Assembly: GCF_014635345.1 (NCBI RefSeq)
Contig: NZ_BMCU01000003.1
Coordinates: 248,001 to 312,000 of the forward strand
Length of the DNA: 64,000 nucleotides
Direction: 5' to 3'
Origin: Rhodococcoides trifolii
GTDB taxonomy: Bacteria > Actinomycetota > Actinomycetes > Mycobacteriales > Mycobacteriaceae
Below are positions 9,901 to 18,216 of the stretch, one piece after another. The position numbers were made by a program, and so were the translations under genes. A model generated the notes under the pieces. That model worked only from the letters and a program-made list of their open reading frames with translations. It was not told the DNA's origin and did not search any database. The first letter of the stretch is position 1; each line of letters opens with the position of its first letter.

Positions 9901-11453
9901 TCCCCCTTCCCATCGGGGTTCCGGATGCGTTCATCGAACCGGTCGACGATCCGATGGGCGATCTGGTCAGCCGGTACGCCCGCACACACGGCCCGTTCAC
10001 CACCGCCGACGTCGCGTCCCGGTTCGGTATCGGCGCCGCGGTGGCCCGCGACGCGCTGCATCGGTTGGCCGCGCAGAAACGAGTCGTCGAAGGTGAGTTC
10101 CGTCCCGGCGCAACCGGATCCGAATGGTGTGACGCAGAAGTGTTGCGCCGCTTGCGTCGTCGCTCGCTCGCCGCGGCGCGGCACGACGTCGAGCCCGTGT
10201 CGGTCGGGACCCTCGGCCGGTTCCTACCGTCGTGGCAACACGTCGGCGGCAAGTTGCACGGGATCGACGGGGTCGCGACGGTCGTGGAACAGCTTGCCGG
10301 CGTGCCGGTTCCGGCCTCGGCCTGGGAATCGCTGATCTTTCCCTCGCGTGTTCGTGACTACTCCCCTGCCATGCTCGACGAGCTCACCGCTACGGGCGAG
10401 GTCTTGTGGTCCGGACACGGCGCAATCTCGTCGAAGGACGGGTGGGTGTGCTTGCACACTGCAGACGCGGCTCCGCTCACGCTCACCGAACCACCGGACG
10501 CCGAGCTAACCGACGTACAGGAGCGGATCCTGGGTGCGCTCGCCGGCGGCGGCGCGTATTTCTTCCGGCAACTCTCCGATTCCGTGCAGAGCATCGACGA
10601 CGACGCCGTGGTCGCCGCGTTGTGGGATCTGGTGTGGACGGGTCGGCTGACGAACGACACGTTCGCCCCGCTACGAGCGTTGCTGCACGGGTCCGCCAAA
10701 TCCGCGCCCAGTCACCGTCAAGTGCGCCGCACACCGAGGACGCGCTCCTATCGCCGGTTCGAACGCCCGTCGCTGCCGACCCGCACCGGACCGCCCTCGG
10801 CGGGAGGACGGTGGGCGTTGCTGCCGGAGGCCGAACACGACCTCACCGTTCGCGCGAAAGCCACCGCAGACATCTTCTTGGAACGGTACGGAGTGGTCAC
10901 TCGTGGGTCGGTCATGAGCGAAGGTGTTCCGGGCGGGTTCGGCGCCATGTACAAGGTGCTCTCCACCTTCGAGGACAGCGGTCGCGCCCGGCGTGGGTAC
11001 TTCGTCGATTCCCTGGGTGGAGCACAGTTCTCGACGTCCGACGTGGTCGACCGGCTCCGCAACGAGAGCGAGCGCACATCCGGCGCAGTCGCTCTCGCGG
11101 CCACCGACCCGGCCAATCCGTTCGGTGCAGCACTCACCTGGCCGAAGGGTCCTACCGAGGCAGGTTCCGGCCACCGGCCCGGCCGCAAGGCCGGTGCCAT
11201 CGTGGTTCTGGTCGAAGGAGACCTGGTGCTCTACGTCGAGCGCGGCGGGAAGTCGGTACTGACGTTCACCGAGGATCGGGACGTGCTGCAGTCCGCGGCG
11301 GCGGCCCTGGGCAAGCTCGTCACGCAGCGATCCGTCGATCGCATCCTGATCGAACGCACGGACGGTTCCGACATCCACGGCAGCGTGTTCGCGTCCATCC
11401 TCACCGAGGCGGGGTTCTCCGCCACGCCGCGCGGCCTTCGGATCAGGGCGTAG
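6909..11453 (+). CDS. lhr: Large ATP-dependent DNA helicase Lhr
   Basis: 1514 residues, the length of full-size bacterial Lhr. Motifs in order: APTGSGKT near 58-65 (Walker A), DEVH near 179-182, SATVRP, VFANSRRLSEKL, ATSSLELGIDMG and QRVGRAGH, followed by a winged-helix/WYL-like region and the long Lhr C-terminal domain. Lhr is a 3'-to-5' translocase that unwinds RNA:DNA hybrids and acts in DNA repair. The GTG at 6909 is in frame and sits directly behind a damage-type promoter. Only 3 bp separate it from nei, the lhr-nei pairing known from mycobacteria, where both are induced by DNA damage. Confidence 0.93.
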   Translation: MSKTRKGADTADGAAGVLSRFSESTRTWFDGAFPAPTPAQLGAWDAISSGAHTLVVAPTGSGKTLSAFLWALDRLASRGEDEPRGTRVLYISPLKALAVDVERNLRAPLVGITQTAKLHGLVPPQISVGVRSGDTTPADRRLLIKTPPDILITTPESLFLMLTSAARETLESVDTIIVDEVHAVAGTKRGAHLALSLERLDAALQKPAQRIGLSATVRPHEEVGRFLTGSAPIRIVAPPSTKTFELSVRVPVEDMTELGTSSPQEGSASAAPQQGSIWPHVEEQIVDMVLEHRSSIVFANSRRLSEKLTARLNEIYSERLGEAVDTEHAPPSQVGGASDVTHGAETLLARAHHGSVSKDQRAIIEDDLKSGRLRCVVATSSLELGIDMGAVDLVVQVEAPPSVASGLQRVGRAGHQVGEVSRGVLFPKHRTDLVHCAVTVQRMADGQIEALKVPTNPLDILAQHTVAACALEPIDADEWFDSVRRTGNFASLPRSAYESTLDLLSGRYPSDEFAELRPRLVWDRETGSLTGRPGAQRLAVTSGGAIPDRGMFTVFMVGERATRVGELDEEMVYESRVGDVFALGATSWRIEEITHDRVLVSPAFGVPGRLPFWHGDGPGRPAELGEALGGFLRESSDEDALRERLVASGLDVNAVTNLVSLLAEQRAATGNLPTDKTLVVERFRDELGDWRLILHSPYGQKVHAPWALAVGARLIERFGIDSSPTASDDGIIVRLPDTEDAPPGAELFVFDRDEIADIVTEQVGGSALFASRFRECAARALLLPRRNPGKRAPLWQQRQRAAQLLDVAKKYPSFPILLETVRECLQDVYDLPALEELCTRIARRQIRVIDVETDSPSPFATSLLFSYVGQFMYEGDSPLAERRAAALTLDASLLAELLGRVELRDLLDGDVVTTTEAELQRLPEDRRARDVEGVADLLRILGPLTTDEVVARTVPDGAVPEWLQQLVTSRRAMDVSFAGSHWWVAIEDASRLRDGLGVPLPIGVPDAFIEPVDDPMGDLVSRYARTHGPFTTADVASRFGIGAAVARDALHRLAAQKRVVEGEFRPGATGSEWCDAEVLRRLRRRSLAAARHDVEPVSVGTLGRFLPSWQHVGGKLHGIDGVATVVEQLAGVPVPASAWESLIFPSRVRDYSPAMLDELTATGEVLWSGHGAISSKDGWVCLHTADAAPLTLTEPPDAELTDVQERILGALAGGGAYFFRQLSDSVQSIDDDAVVAALWDLVWTGRLTNDTFAPLRALLHGSAKSAPSHRQVRRTPRTRSYRRFERPSLPTRTGPPSAGGRWALLPEAEHDLTVRAKATADIFLERYGVVTRGSVMSEGVPGGFGAMYKVLSTFEDSGRARRGYFVDSLGGAQFSTSDVVDRLRNESERTSGAVALAATDPANPFGAALTWPKGPTEAGSGHRPGRKAGAIVVLVEGDLVLYVERGGKSVLTFTEDRDVLQSAAAALGKLVTQRSVDRILIERTDGSDIHGSVFASILTEAGFSATPRGLRIRA

Positions 11454-11456
11454 TAC

Positions 11457-12230
11457 GTGCCCGAAGGCGACACCGTCTGGCGGACGGCCAACTCTCTACG
11501 CGACGCCCTTGTCGGGCGCCAACTCACCGTCTGCGATGTGCGCGTACCTCGCTACGCCACAGTCGATTTGACGGGATCCGTTGTCGACTCGGTCGATTCG
11601 CGGGGCAAACATTTGCTGATACGGGTGGGCGACAAGGTGATCCATTCGCATCTGAAGATGGAAGGCGCGTGGCACGTCTACGTACCGGGCACCAAGTGGC
11701 GCAGACCGGCCTACCAAGCACGCATCGTCCTCGCGAACACCGAGCGCACGGCGGTGGGGTTCGAACTCGGCGTGGTCGAGATCTTGGACGACGACGACAC
11801 TGCGGTCGGCTACCTCGGGCCGGACCTGCTCGGGGACGATTGGGACGCATCCGTCGCGGCCGCCAACCTCGAAGCCGACCCTGCTCGGCCGGTCGGATTG
11901 GCGCTGTTGGACCAGCGCGTGATCGCCGGCCTGGGCAACGTCTACCGGAACGAGGTCTGCTTCCTCCGGGGGGTGCGGCCCACGACTCCGGTTGCGCGCG
12001 TGGGAGATATCGGCAAGCTCGTCGACGTCTCGTTCCGCACCATTCACGCGAACAAGCATCGCAACGGCCGCACCATGACCGGTGACCTGCGCCCCGGGCG
12101 GCAGTTCTGGGTGTACGGGCGCGAGAACAAGCCGTGCCGCCGCTGTGGAGCGCGGATCGTCTTCGGCCACCTCGGCGACAATCCGCTCGAGGAGCGGCAG
12201 ATCTACTACTGCCCGCGCTGCCAACGCTGA
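11457..12230 (+). CDS. nei: Fpg/Nei family DNA glycosylase (Nei2-like)
   Basis: 257 residues beginning MPEGDTVWRTA after the GTG start at 11457. After removal of the initiator, Pro2 is the Schiff-base nucleophile and Glu3 the acid of the Fpg/Nei fold. The H2TH region includes VIAGLGNVYRNEVCFL, and the C-terminal zinc finger has two Cys pairs (CRRC and CPRC). It excises oxidised bases and nicks the abasic site. It lies 3 bp after lhr, so the two are almost certainly cotranscribed. Confidence 0.92.
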   Translation: MPEGDTVWRTANSLRDALVGRQLTVCDVRVPRYATVDLTGSVVDSVDSRGKHLLIRVGDKVIHSHLKMEGAWHVYVPGTKWRRPAYQARIVLANTERTAVGFELGVVEILDDDDTAVGYLGPDLLGDDWDASVAAANLEADPARPVGLALLDQRVIAGLGNVYRNEVCFLRGVRPTTPVARVGDIGKLVDVSFRTIHANKHRNGRTMTGDLRPGRQFWVYGRENKPCRRCGARIVFGHLGDNPLEERQIYYCPRCQR

Positions 12231-12321
12231 CACACATTCACAGCCGGCTCCCAGCTTCGAGTCATGCTCCGCTCAGCCGAGGGAGTCAGAGTGGTGTCAC
12301 ACCCACTCACAAAGGAATTTC

Positions 12322-12459
12322 ATGGCAACCGCATTCTTCGCCGTCGGCCTTCTGCTCGTGATGGCCCTGTCGGGATACGTGGCTGCGCAGGCTCCGCGCA
12401 CCCTGGTGCAGACCACGGACGCAGCTCACCGCGACCACCGATTCACCTCGAGGCGCTGA
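12322..12459 (+). CDS. Small single-pass membrane peptide, 45 residues
   Basis: ATG at 12322 is preceded by AAAGGA (12311-12316) at good spacing. The product opens with a hydrophobic segment (FFAVGLLLVMALSGYVAA) and ends in a basic tail (AAHRDHRFTSRR), which suggests a single membrane helix. It starts 91 bp after nei, and its 3' end overlaps the convergent aminotransferase gene by 17 bp. No family is recognised. Ribosome binding site and composition are the only support. Confidence 0.55.
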   Translation: MATAFFAVGLLLVMALSGYVAAQAPRTLVQTTDAAHRDHRFTSRR

Positions 12460-13624
12460 CGTCGGCCTGATGAGCCCGATACAACCGATCGACCGCCTCC
12501 ACGGCGACCGATTCGTCCACCGTTGCGAAGCAGAGCCGAGCAGCGTGACCGAAGGCCGGTTCGGATCCGAAGGCCGCACCCGGCACGTAGGCGACGCCGT
12601 GGTCGGTCGCCGTCGACAGCATCGCCGACGTGTCCGTTCCGTCGGTGAAGGCCGCCCAGACGAACATGCCGCCCGTGGGATCGTCGAACTCGACCGACGA
12701 CCCGAACGCCGACGTCAACGCGCCGGTCAATGCCCGACACCGTGATCGGTACGCGCGGCGGAGGCCGCCGAGGTGCTCGTCCAACCACTCCGTGTCGTCG
12801 AGCAAGTCGGCCGCGACGGTCTGCGTCAAGGACGACCCGCACAGATCGGCGCCCTGCTTGAACAACTCGACCGCTGCGGCCACCGGATAAGGCGCCGTCA
12901 TCCAGCCCACTCGCAGAGTCGGCGCCAGGATCTTCGACGCGGACCCCAACCGGACCACCCGATCCGAGTGGATCGGTTCCGGCGGAGGAGCGTCGAACCA
13001 GATCTCGCCGTAGGGGTCGTCCTCGATCATCCAGAACCCGTACCTGTCCGCGAGATCGGCCAGCCCCTGGCGCCGACCGGCAGACAGGGTCACACCGCGT
13101 GGATTGTGAAAGTTGCTGACGGTGTGCACGATTCGTGGTCTGACACCTGTTCCGAGCAACGCCTCGAGCGCATCGATGTCGGTGCCGTTCGCGTCGACCG
13201 GGACAGCCCGGATCTCGGCTCCCGCCGCGGCGAACACCTGGAGCGCTCCGGTGTACGCCGGGGCGTCGACGATCACCACGTCGCCCGGGTCGATCAACAC
13301 GGTGCCGAGCAAACTCAGGGCCTGTTGGGAGCCGTGGGTGACCACGACGGAGGCGACGTCGACCGGTGACCCGGTGCGCCGTGTCTCCCGTTCCGCGATC
13401 ACGGCCCGCAGTCGGCGCACACCGGAGGTCTCCGAGTACTGCAGCACGCCGGCGGCGTCGAATGCGCGCGACGCCGCGTCGCGAATTCTCCTGTGTGGCA
13501 TCAGTTCCGGTGCAGGCAGGCCGCCGGCGAGCGAGATGACGTCGTCGCGTGCGGTCAGCGTGAGCAGGTCACGAATCGCCGATCCGCGGACCTGCGAAGT
13601 GCGGTGAGCGAGGGGTGGAAGCAT
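12443..13624 (-). CDS. PLP-dependent class I/II aminotransferase (2-aminoadipate aminotransferase-like)
   Basis: 393 residues. The opening ISLAGGLPAPELMP is the substrate-gating loop of LysN/Aro8-type transaminases. YSETSGVRRLRAVIAER, the tyrosine and aspartate region WMIEDDPYGEI, and SASKILAPTLRVGW with the PLP lysine are all present. Such enzymes use 2-oxoglutarate with aromatic, branched-chain or 2-aminoadipate substrates. There is no GntR domain, so it is not a MocR regulator. ATG at 13624 is chosen because AGGAG lies at 13630-13634 on the complement. A 15-bp imperfect hairpin lies 69-106 bp upstream. Confidence 0.82.
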   Translation of the reverse strand: MLPPLAHRTSQVRGSAIRDLLTLTARDDVISLAGGLPAPELMPHRRIRDAASRAFDAAGVLQYSETSGVRRLRAVIAERETRRTGSPVDVASVVVTHGSQQALSLLGTVLIDPGDVVIVDAPAYTGALQVFAAAGAEIRAVPVDANGTDIDALEALLGTGVRPRIVHTVSNFHNPRGVTLSAGRRQGLADLADRYGFWMIEDDPYGEIWFDAPPPEPIHSDRVVRLGSASKILAPTLRVGWMTAPYPVAAAVELFKQGADLCGSSLTQTVAADLLDDTEWLDEHLGGLRRAYRSRCRALTGALTSAFGSSVEFDDPTGGMFVWAAFTDGTDTSAMLSTATDHGVAYVPGAAFGSEPAFGHAARLCFATVDESVAVEAVDRLYRAHQADVSASR

Positions 13625-13692
13625 GCGGGCTCCTGAGTGTGGACGGGACGAGGAGCGACATCGCTCGCTCGTCGGTTCACGGAGCGGGACTT

Positions 13693-13730
13693 CAGTCGAG
13701 ACGCGCCTGTGGTGGGGCGCATCTCGACTG
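13693..13730. repeat. 15-bp inverted repeat with one mismatch, 8-nt loop
   Basis: Left arm 13693-13707 and right arm 13716-13730 pair at 14 of 15 positions. The hairpin sits between the end of lpdA (13777) and the start of the aminotransferase (13624), both on the minus strand. It has no T-tract, so it could be a terminator of lpdA or an operator/attenuator of the aminotransferase. Confidence 0.55.
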
Positions 13731-13776
13731 TACAAAGCGAATCCAGAATGTGAAACCTGCGTCTCACCTGATGGGA

Positions 13777-15180
13777 CTATCCCAGATCGTCGTGACGCAT
13801 CAGCTGACGAGCCGCCTCGGTGATCGATCCGGTCAGCGACGGGTACACCGAGAACGTCTGTGCCAGATCACTGACCGACAGATTGTTCTGTACCGCAATA
13901 GCAATGGGCAGAATGAGCTCCGATGCCGTCGGCGCCACGACCACACCGCCGATCACCACACCGGTGGCCGGTCGGCAGAAGATCTTCACGAAACCGCGCC
14001 GCAGGCCCGACATCTTGGCGCGCGGATTCGTGTTCAGCGGCAGCATCACCGTGCGCGCCGGCACCTCACCGTTGTCGATGGCGGACTGGCTGACACCCAC
14101 GGTGGCGATCTCGGGCCGCGTGAACACGGCCGACGCCACCGTCTTGAGCTTGATGGGGCTGACACCCTCGCCGAGTGCGTGGTACATCGCGATGCGACCC
14201 TGCATGGCGGCAACGGACGCCAGCGGCAGCAGCCCGGTGCAGTCGCCGGCGGCGTAGACGCCGGTGACCGAGGTCCGAGACACCCGATCCACGCGCAGGT
14301 ATCCGCCACGATCGAGCTCGATGCCGACTCGATCCAGACCGAGGTCGTTCGTGTTGGGGACCGAACCGACAGTCATCAGCGCGTGCGAACCCTCGACCGT
14401 CTGGCCGTCGGACATCTTGACGATGACGCCCACGGCGGTCCGCTCCACGGCGTCGGCGCGCGCATGCTTGATCAGCGTGACGCCGCGCTCGTTGAACGCA
14501 TCCTCGAGCACGAGGGCGGCGTCGGCGTCCTCACCGGGCAGGACGCGGTCCCGGCTCGACACCACCGTGACCTTGACACCCATCTCGGTGTAGGCGGAGA
14601 CGAACTCGGCGCCGGTGACGCCGGACCCGACCACCACGAGATGCGTCGGCAACTCCTCCAGGTCGTAGAGCTGGCGCCAGTTGAGGATCCGCTCGCCGTC
14701 CGGTTCCGCACCGGGCAACACGCGTGGGCTTGCGCCGGTGGCGATCAGTACCACCTCGGCGTCGAAGATCTTCTCTTCACCCGTCGACAGCTGAGCCTCG
14801 ATCTTGTGCGCCGCCAAGCCGGTCTGCGTGTCGATCAGCCGTGCCCGCCCCGCCAGCACCGTCACCCCGACGGTCTGCAACCTGGTGCGAATGTCCGCGG
14901 ACTGCGACAGCGCCAGTGCTTTCACACGCGCGTGGATCTGCGGCAGCGACACCTCCGCCTGTGACGGTTCCAGGTTGATGCCCAGATCGGTCGCGCGGCG
15001 CATCTCGGTGCGAATACCCGTCGACGCGATGAACGTCTTCGACGGGACGCAGTCCCAGAGCACGCATGCGCCTCCGACGCCGTCGGAATCGATCAATGTG
15101 ACCGACCCGCCGTGTTGTGCGGCCACCAACGCGGCCTCGTAGCCCGCTGGTCCGCCACCGATGATCACGATTCGGGTCAT
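13777..15180 (-). CDS. lpdA: NAD(P)H:quinone reductase LpdA (flavoprotein disulfide reductase family)
   Basis: 467 residues with N-terminal FAD motif IIGGGPAGYEAA, NAD(P) motif VVGSGVTGAEFVSAY, and FAD motif GVYAAGDCTGLLPLA. It closely resembles M. tuberculosis LpdA (Rv3303c), a quinone reductase rather than a lipoamide dehydrogenase. Here Cys39 and Cys44 keep the CX4C spacing of true disulfide reductases, but the C-terminal acid/base signature HPTxxE is replaced by YPSLTG. ATG at 15180 has GGAGGA just upstream on the complement. The glutamylcyclotransferase gene runs divergently. Confidence 0.88.
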   Translation of the reverse strand: MTRIVIIGGGPAGYEAALVAAQHGGSVTLIDSDGVGGACVLWDCVPSKTFIASTGIRTEMRRATDLGINLEPSQAEVSLPQIHARVKALALSQSADIRTRLQTVGVTVLAGRARLIDTQTGLAAHKIEAQLSTGEEKIFDAEVVLIATGASPRVLPGAEPDGERILNWRQLYDLEELPTHLVVVGSGVTGAEFVSAYTEMGVKVTVVSSRDRVLPGEDADAALVLEDAFNERGVTLIKHARADAVERTAVGVIVKMSDGQTVEGSHALMTVGSVPNTNDLGLDRVGIELDRGGYLRVDRVSRTSVTGVYAAGDCTGLLPLASVAAMQGRIAMYHALGEGVSPIKLKTVASAVFTRPEIATVGVSQSAIDNGEVPARTVMLPLNTNPRAKMSGLRRGFVKIFCRPATGVVIGGVVVAPTASELILPIAIAVQNNLSVSDLAQTFSVYPSLTGSITEAARQLMRHDDLG

Positions 15181-15312
15181 TCGTCCTCCGCCTGCGTCTG
15201 GGATCGCCATGTGCACGTTTCGTCGGGATGCAACGCTATTGCACGACCCGTTCGTCGCGCACCTCACCCTGACCGATCGCGGTCCGAGACCGCTCGACGC
15301 GGCAAGACCGTT

Positions 15313-15318
15313 TAGGCT
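15313..15318 (+). promoter_or_regulatory. Candidate -10 box of a leaderless glutamylcyclotransferase transcript
   Basis: TAGGCT fits TANNNT and ends 7 nt before the GTG at 15326. There is no Shine-Dalgarno sequence. It supports the GTG over upstream ATG codons. Confidence 0.45.
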
Positions 15319-15325
15319 GACCGCC

Positions 15326-15787
15326 GTGCCGATCTACGCCGCTTACGGTTCCAACATGCATCCCGAGCAGATGCTCGAACGCTGCCCGCACTCTCCGGTC
15401 GCGGGGACGGGGTGGCTGCCGGGCTGGCGGCTGACGTTCGGCGGCGGCGACATCGGCTGGGAGGGCGCTCTCGCCACCATCGTGGAGGACCCCGCATCGA
15501 AGGTGTTCGTGGTGCTCTACGACGTCCCGCTCGAGGACGAGGAGAGCCTGGACCGCTGGGAGGGATCCGAGCTCGGGATCCACCGCAAGATCAGGCTTCG
15601 TATCGACACCGGTGACGGCCCGATGCTGGCCTGGATGTACGTGCTCGACGCCTACGAGGGTGGCCTGCCGTCGGCGCGCTATCTGGGCGTGATGGCCGAG
15701 GCAGCCGAGATCGCAGGCGCCCCGGCCGACTACGTGCGAGACCTCCGCACCCGCAACAGCCGGAACGTGGGACCCGGAACCATCTGA
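15326..15787 (+). CDS. Gamma-glutamylcyclotransferase-fold protein (Rv3304-like)
   Basis: 153 residues. IYAAYGSNMHPEQM at the N-terminus is the YGSN substrate loop of the GGCT/AIG2 fold, and the acidic catalytic residue probably lies in LYDVPLEDEESLDRWEG. Members cleave gamma-glutamyl amides to 5-oxoproline. The gene and its position beside lpdA match Rv3304 of M. tuberculosis. GTG at 15326 is preferred to upstream codons because the fold begins exactly there and a TAGGCT -10 lies 7 nt before. It ends 27 bp from the convergent amidohydrolase. Substrate is unknown. Confidence 0.83.
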   Translation: MPIYAAYGSNMHPEQMLERCPHSPVAGTGWLPGWRLTFGGGDIGWEGALATIVEDPASKVFVVLYDVPLEDEESLDRWEGSELGIHRKIRLRIDTGDGPMLAWMYVLDAYEGGLPSARYLGVMAEAAEIAGAPADYVRDLRTRNSRNVGPGTI

Positions 15788-15814
15788 GCTCCGGCCGCCC
15801 TCCCCGGGCAACAG

Positions 15815-16990
15815 CTAGGCGGGCTCGTCCGAGATCCCCAGCGCCAGGTTCGTCATCACCCGCACGCCCACCGCAAGCGCACGTTCGTCGAGGTCGAATG
15901 TGGGTTGATGGATGTCGAGCTGCGGTCCGACCCCGGACCACACCCCGAGCCGTGCCATCGCGCCGGGAACGTGTTCGAGGTACCACGAGAAGTCTTCACC
16001 GCCGCCGGACTGCGCCGTGTCCGCCAACGCATCCGGGCCGGATGCACGGATCGCATTCTCGAACCGGCGCGTCGCGGCCTCGTCGTTGACGACCGGCGGA
16101 ACACCGCGGCGGTAGTTCACTTCGAACTTGACGCCGGTGGGAGCGAGCACACCCGCCACGATCTCGTGAACCAGCGGTTCGAGCAACGCCCAGGTCTCGT
16201 GGTCGCCGGTGCGGACGGTGCCGGTCAGCATCCCCTTCTGCGGGATCGCGTTCGGCGCCTGGCCGGCCACGACCGCGCCCCACACCATCACCGTGCTGGT
16301 CCGCGGGTCCACCCGACGGCTGAGCAGTCCGGGCAGGCCCGTGATCACGGTTCCCAGTGCGTACACCAGGTCCGACGTCAGGTGGGGGCGCGATGTGTGC
16401 CCGCCCGCCGAATCGAGACGGAGCTCGACCGTGTCGGCTGCAGACGTGATGGCGCCGACCCGAATGCCGACCTTGCCGACTTCCAGCCGCGGATCGCAGT
16501 GCAGAGCGAAGATTTGCGACACGCCGTCCAGAGCTCCCGCGGCGACGAGGTCGATCGCCCCTCCGGGCATCACCTCTTCGGCCGGTTGGAACAGCAGCCG
16601 CACCCCCATCGGGAGCTCGGGCAGGTCGGCCAGGGCGAGGCCGGTCGCGAGAAGAATGGTGGTGTGGGCGTCGTGGCCGCAGGCGTGGGACACCCCGGGC
16701 ACGGTCGACGCGTATTCCGCGCCGGTGAACTCGTCCAGCGGTAGCGCGTCCATGTCGGCGCGCAGGCCGATGCGCGGGCCCGACGGTCCGATGTCGCAGA
16801 TCAAGCCCGTGCCGGGAAGTCGTCGCGGGGACAGACCTGCCGCAGTGAGCGTGGCGAACACGAACTCGGTGGTGGCGAACTCCTGCCGGGCCAGTTCGGG
16901 GTGTGCGTGAATGCGCCGACGCCAGGACACCAGGTCTACGCCGTGTGCGGCGATCCAGGGATCCGCGGGATTTCGGTGCAGCTGGTTCAT
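15815..16990 (-). CDS. amiA1: M20 family amidohydrolase (AmiA1-like)
   Basis: 391 residues of the M20D/carboxypeptidase-like family. RRRIHAHPELARQEF opens the domain. GVSHACGHDAHTTILL supplies metal ligands, QPAEEVMPGGA holds the catalytic glutamate pair and IFALHCDP the further histidine. The dimerisation domain and SGGGEDFSWYLEHVPGA follow. It is expected to hydrolyse an N-acyl amino acid or similar amide. ATG at 16990 overlaps the upstream paralog's stop (16987-16990), so the pair is translationally coupled as in Rv3305c-Rv3306c. Confidence 0.85.
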   Translation of the reverse strand: MNQLHRNPADPWIAAHGVDLVSWRRRIHAHPELARQEFATTEFVFATLTAAGLSPRRLPGTGLICDIGPSGPRIGLRADMDALPLDEFTGAEYASTVPGVSHACGHDAHTTILLATGLALADLPELPMGVRLLFQPAEEVMPGGAIDLVAAGALDGVSQIFALHCDPRLEVGKVGIRVGAITSAADTVELRLDSAGGHTSRPHLTSDLVYALGTVITGLPGLLSRRVDPRTSTVMVWGAVVAGQAPNAIPQKGMLTGTVRTGDHETWALLEPLVHEIVAGVLAPTGVKFEVNYRRGVPPVVNDEAATRRFENAIRASGPDALADTAQSGGGEDFSWYLEHVPGAMARLGVWSGVGPQLDIHQPTFDLDERALAVGVRVMTNLALGISDEPA

Positions 16991-18216
16991 TGCGCCGCCT
17001 TTCGTGTCTGCGCGCCTTCGAGCAGGCGGTCCCGTTGAACGGGATCGGTTGCCGCTGCGATCGCGACGTCGATCAGGGCGCGAGCGCCGTCGAGTACGGC
17101 CAGGTCCGCCGACTCGGTGACGCACGCGGCCGCGAATCCGGGTTGATGGGTGACCGATCCCTGCGAATCGAGGCCGATCACCGGATGGATCGACGGAATC
17201 ACCCGCGACACGTTGCCCATGTCGGTGCTTCCGAGAGGTCGAAAGACTTCCTCCTCCGGCGTCAGCGGAGTGCGCCCGAGCGCGCGAGCCGCCTCGCGGT
17301 ACGTCTCGACCAGCCAGGGGTCGGGCGTCAGCTCGGTGTAGGTGGGCGAGACGGTCACGACCTCGTGCGTGCATCCCGTGGCGACGGCTCCCGCTTCGAA
17401 GCATCCGGAGGCGCGCTCGGTCAGGTTGGCCAACGATTCCGCCGTCTCGGCGCGGAGGTAGTACAGAAGTTCGGTGAGTCCGGGGACGATGTTGGGGGCC
17501 GCTCCACCGTTGCTCACGATTCCGTGCACCTGCTGGCCTGGCCGCAGGTGTTGACGCAGGAGTCCCACGGCCACCTGCGCGACGGTGGCGGCGTCCGCCG
17601 CGTTGATGCCCCACTCGGGCGCGGCCGAGGCGTGTGCCTCGCGCCCTGTGTAGCGAACGGCTATGTCTGCCAACGCAAGCGATCGCGCGCCCGCCACGTC
17701 GAACGGTCCGGGATGGACCATCAGGGCCAAGGCGACGCCGTCGAACACTCCGTGGTCGAGCATGACGACCTTGCCGCCGCCGGATTCCTCGGCAGGCGTA
17801 CCCAGCACACGGACGGTGATTCCGAGGGCATCGGCGACGGACGCGAGCGCGATCCCGGTTCCCACCGCGGACGCGGCAATGATGTTGTGGCCGCACGCAT
17901 GTCCGATTTCGGGGAGGGCGTCGTACTCGGCGCAGACAGCGACGACCAGATCGCCGGAGCCGAAACGCGCATCGAAGGCGGTGGGTAAGCCGGCGACGCC
18001 AGGCTCGACGTCGAATCCGGCCTGGCGCAACAGGTCTGCGGTCGCGGCCGAACTGGCAACCTCCTCGAACGCCAGCTCGGGGCGTGCGTGGATGGCGTGT
18101 GACAGCGCAACGATGTCGGTGGCTGCCGCGTCCAACCGCGCGCCCGCCCGCTCTCGGTCGTCTGTTCTCTGCACGGATGTCAGTCTGTCACCGGCCGCCG
18201 GCGCGGGCAGCGTCAC
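16987..18216 (-). CDS. amiB1: M20 family amidohydrolase (AmiB1-like)
   Basis: 409 residues with HARPELAFEE, AEYDALPEIGHACGHN (metal ligands), GTPAEESGGGKVVML (catalytic acid) and LMVHPGPFD, typical of the aminobenzoyl-glutamate/amidohydrolase M20 subgroup. It is homologous to the adjacent AmiA1-like protein but clearly diverged. The GTG at 18216 overlaps the TGA of the enoyl-CoA hydratase relative as GTGA and is therefore preferred to an internal GTG at 18174. The two M20 enzymes may act as heteromer or in sequence; no substrate can be assigned. Confidence 0.85.
   Translation of the reverse strand: MTLPAPAAGDRLTSVQRTDDRERAGARLDAAATDIVALSHAIHARPELAFEEVASSAATADLLRQAGFDVEPGVAGLPTAFDARFGSGDLVVAVCAEYDALPEIGHACGHNIIAASAVGTGIALASVADALGITVRVLGTPAEESGGGKVVMLDHGVFDGVALALMVHPGPFDVAGARSLALADIAVRYTGREAHASAAPEWGINAADAATVAQVAVGLLRQHLRPGQQVHGIVSNGGAAPNIVPGLTELLYYLRAETAESLANLTERASGCFEAGAVATGCTHEVVTVSPTYTELTPDPWLVETYREAARALGRTPLTPEEEVFRPLGSTDMGNVSRVIPSIHPVIGLDSQGSVTHQPGFAAACVTESADLAVLDGARALIDVAIAAATDPVQRDRLLEGAQTRKAAQ

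Noticed and set aside
12289-12308. GAGTGG/CCACTC hairpin after nei
   Set aside because: Only 6 bp with an 8-nt loop; too weak to call a terminator.
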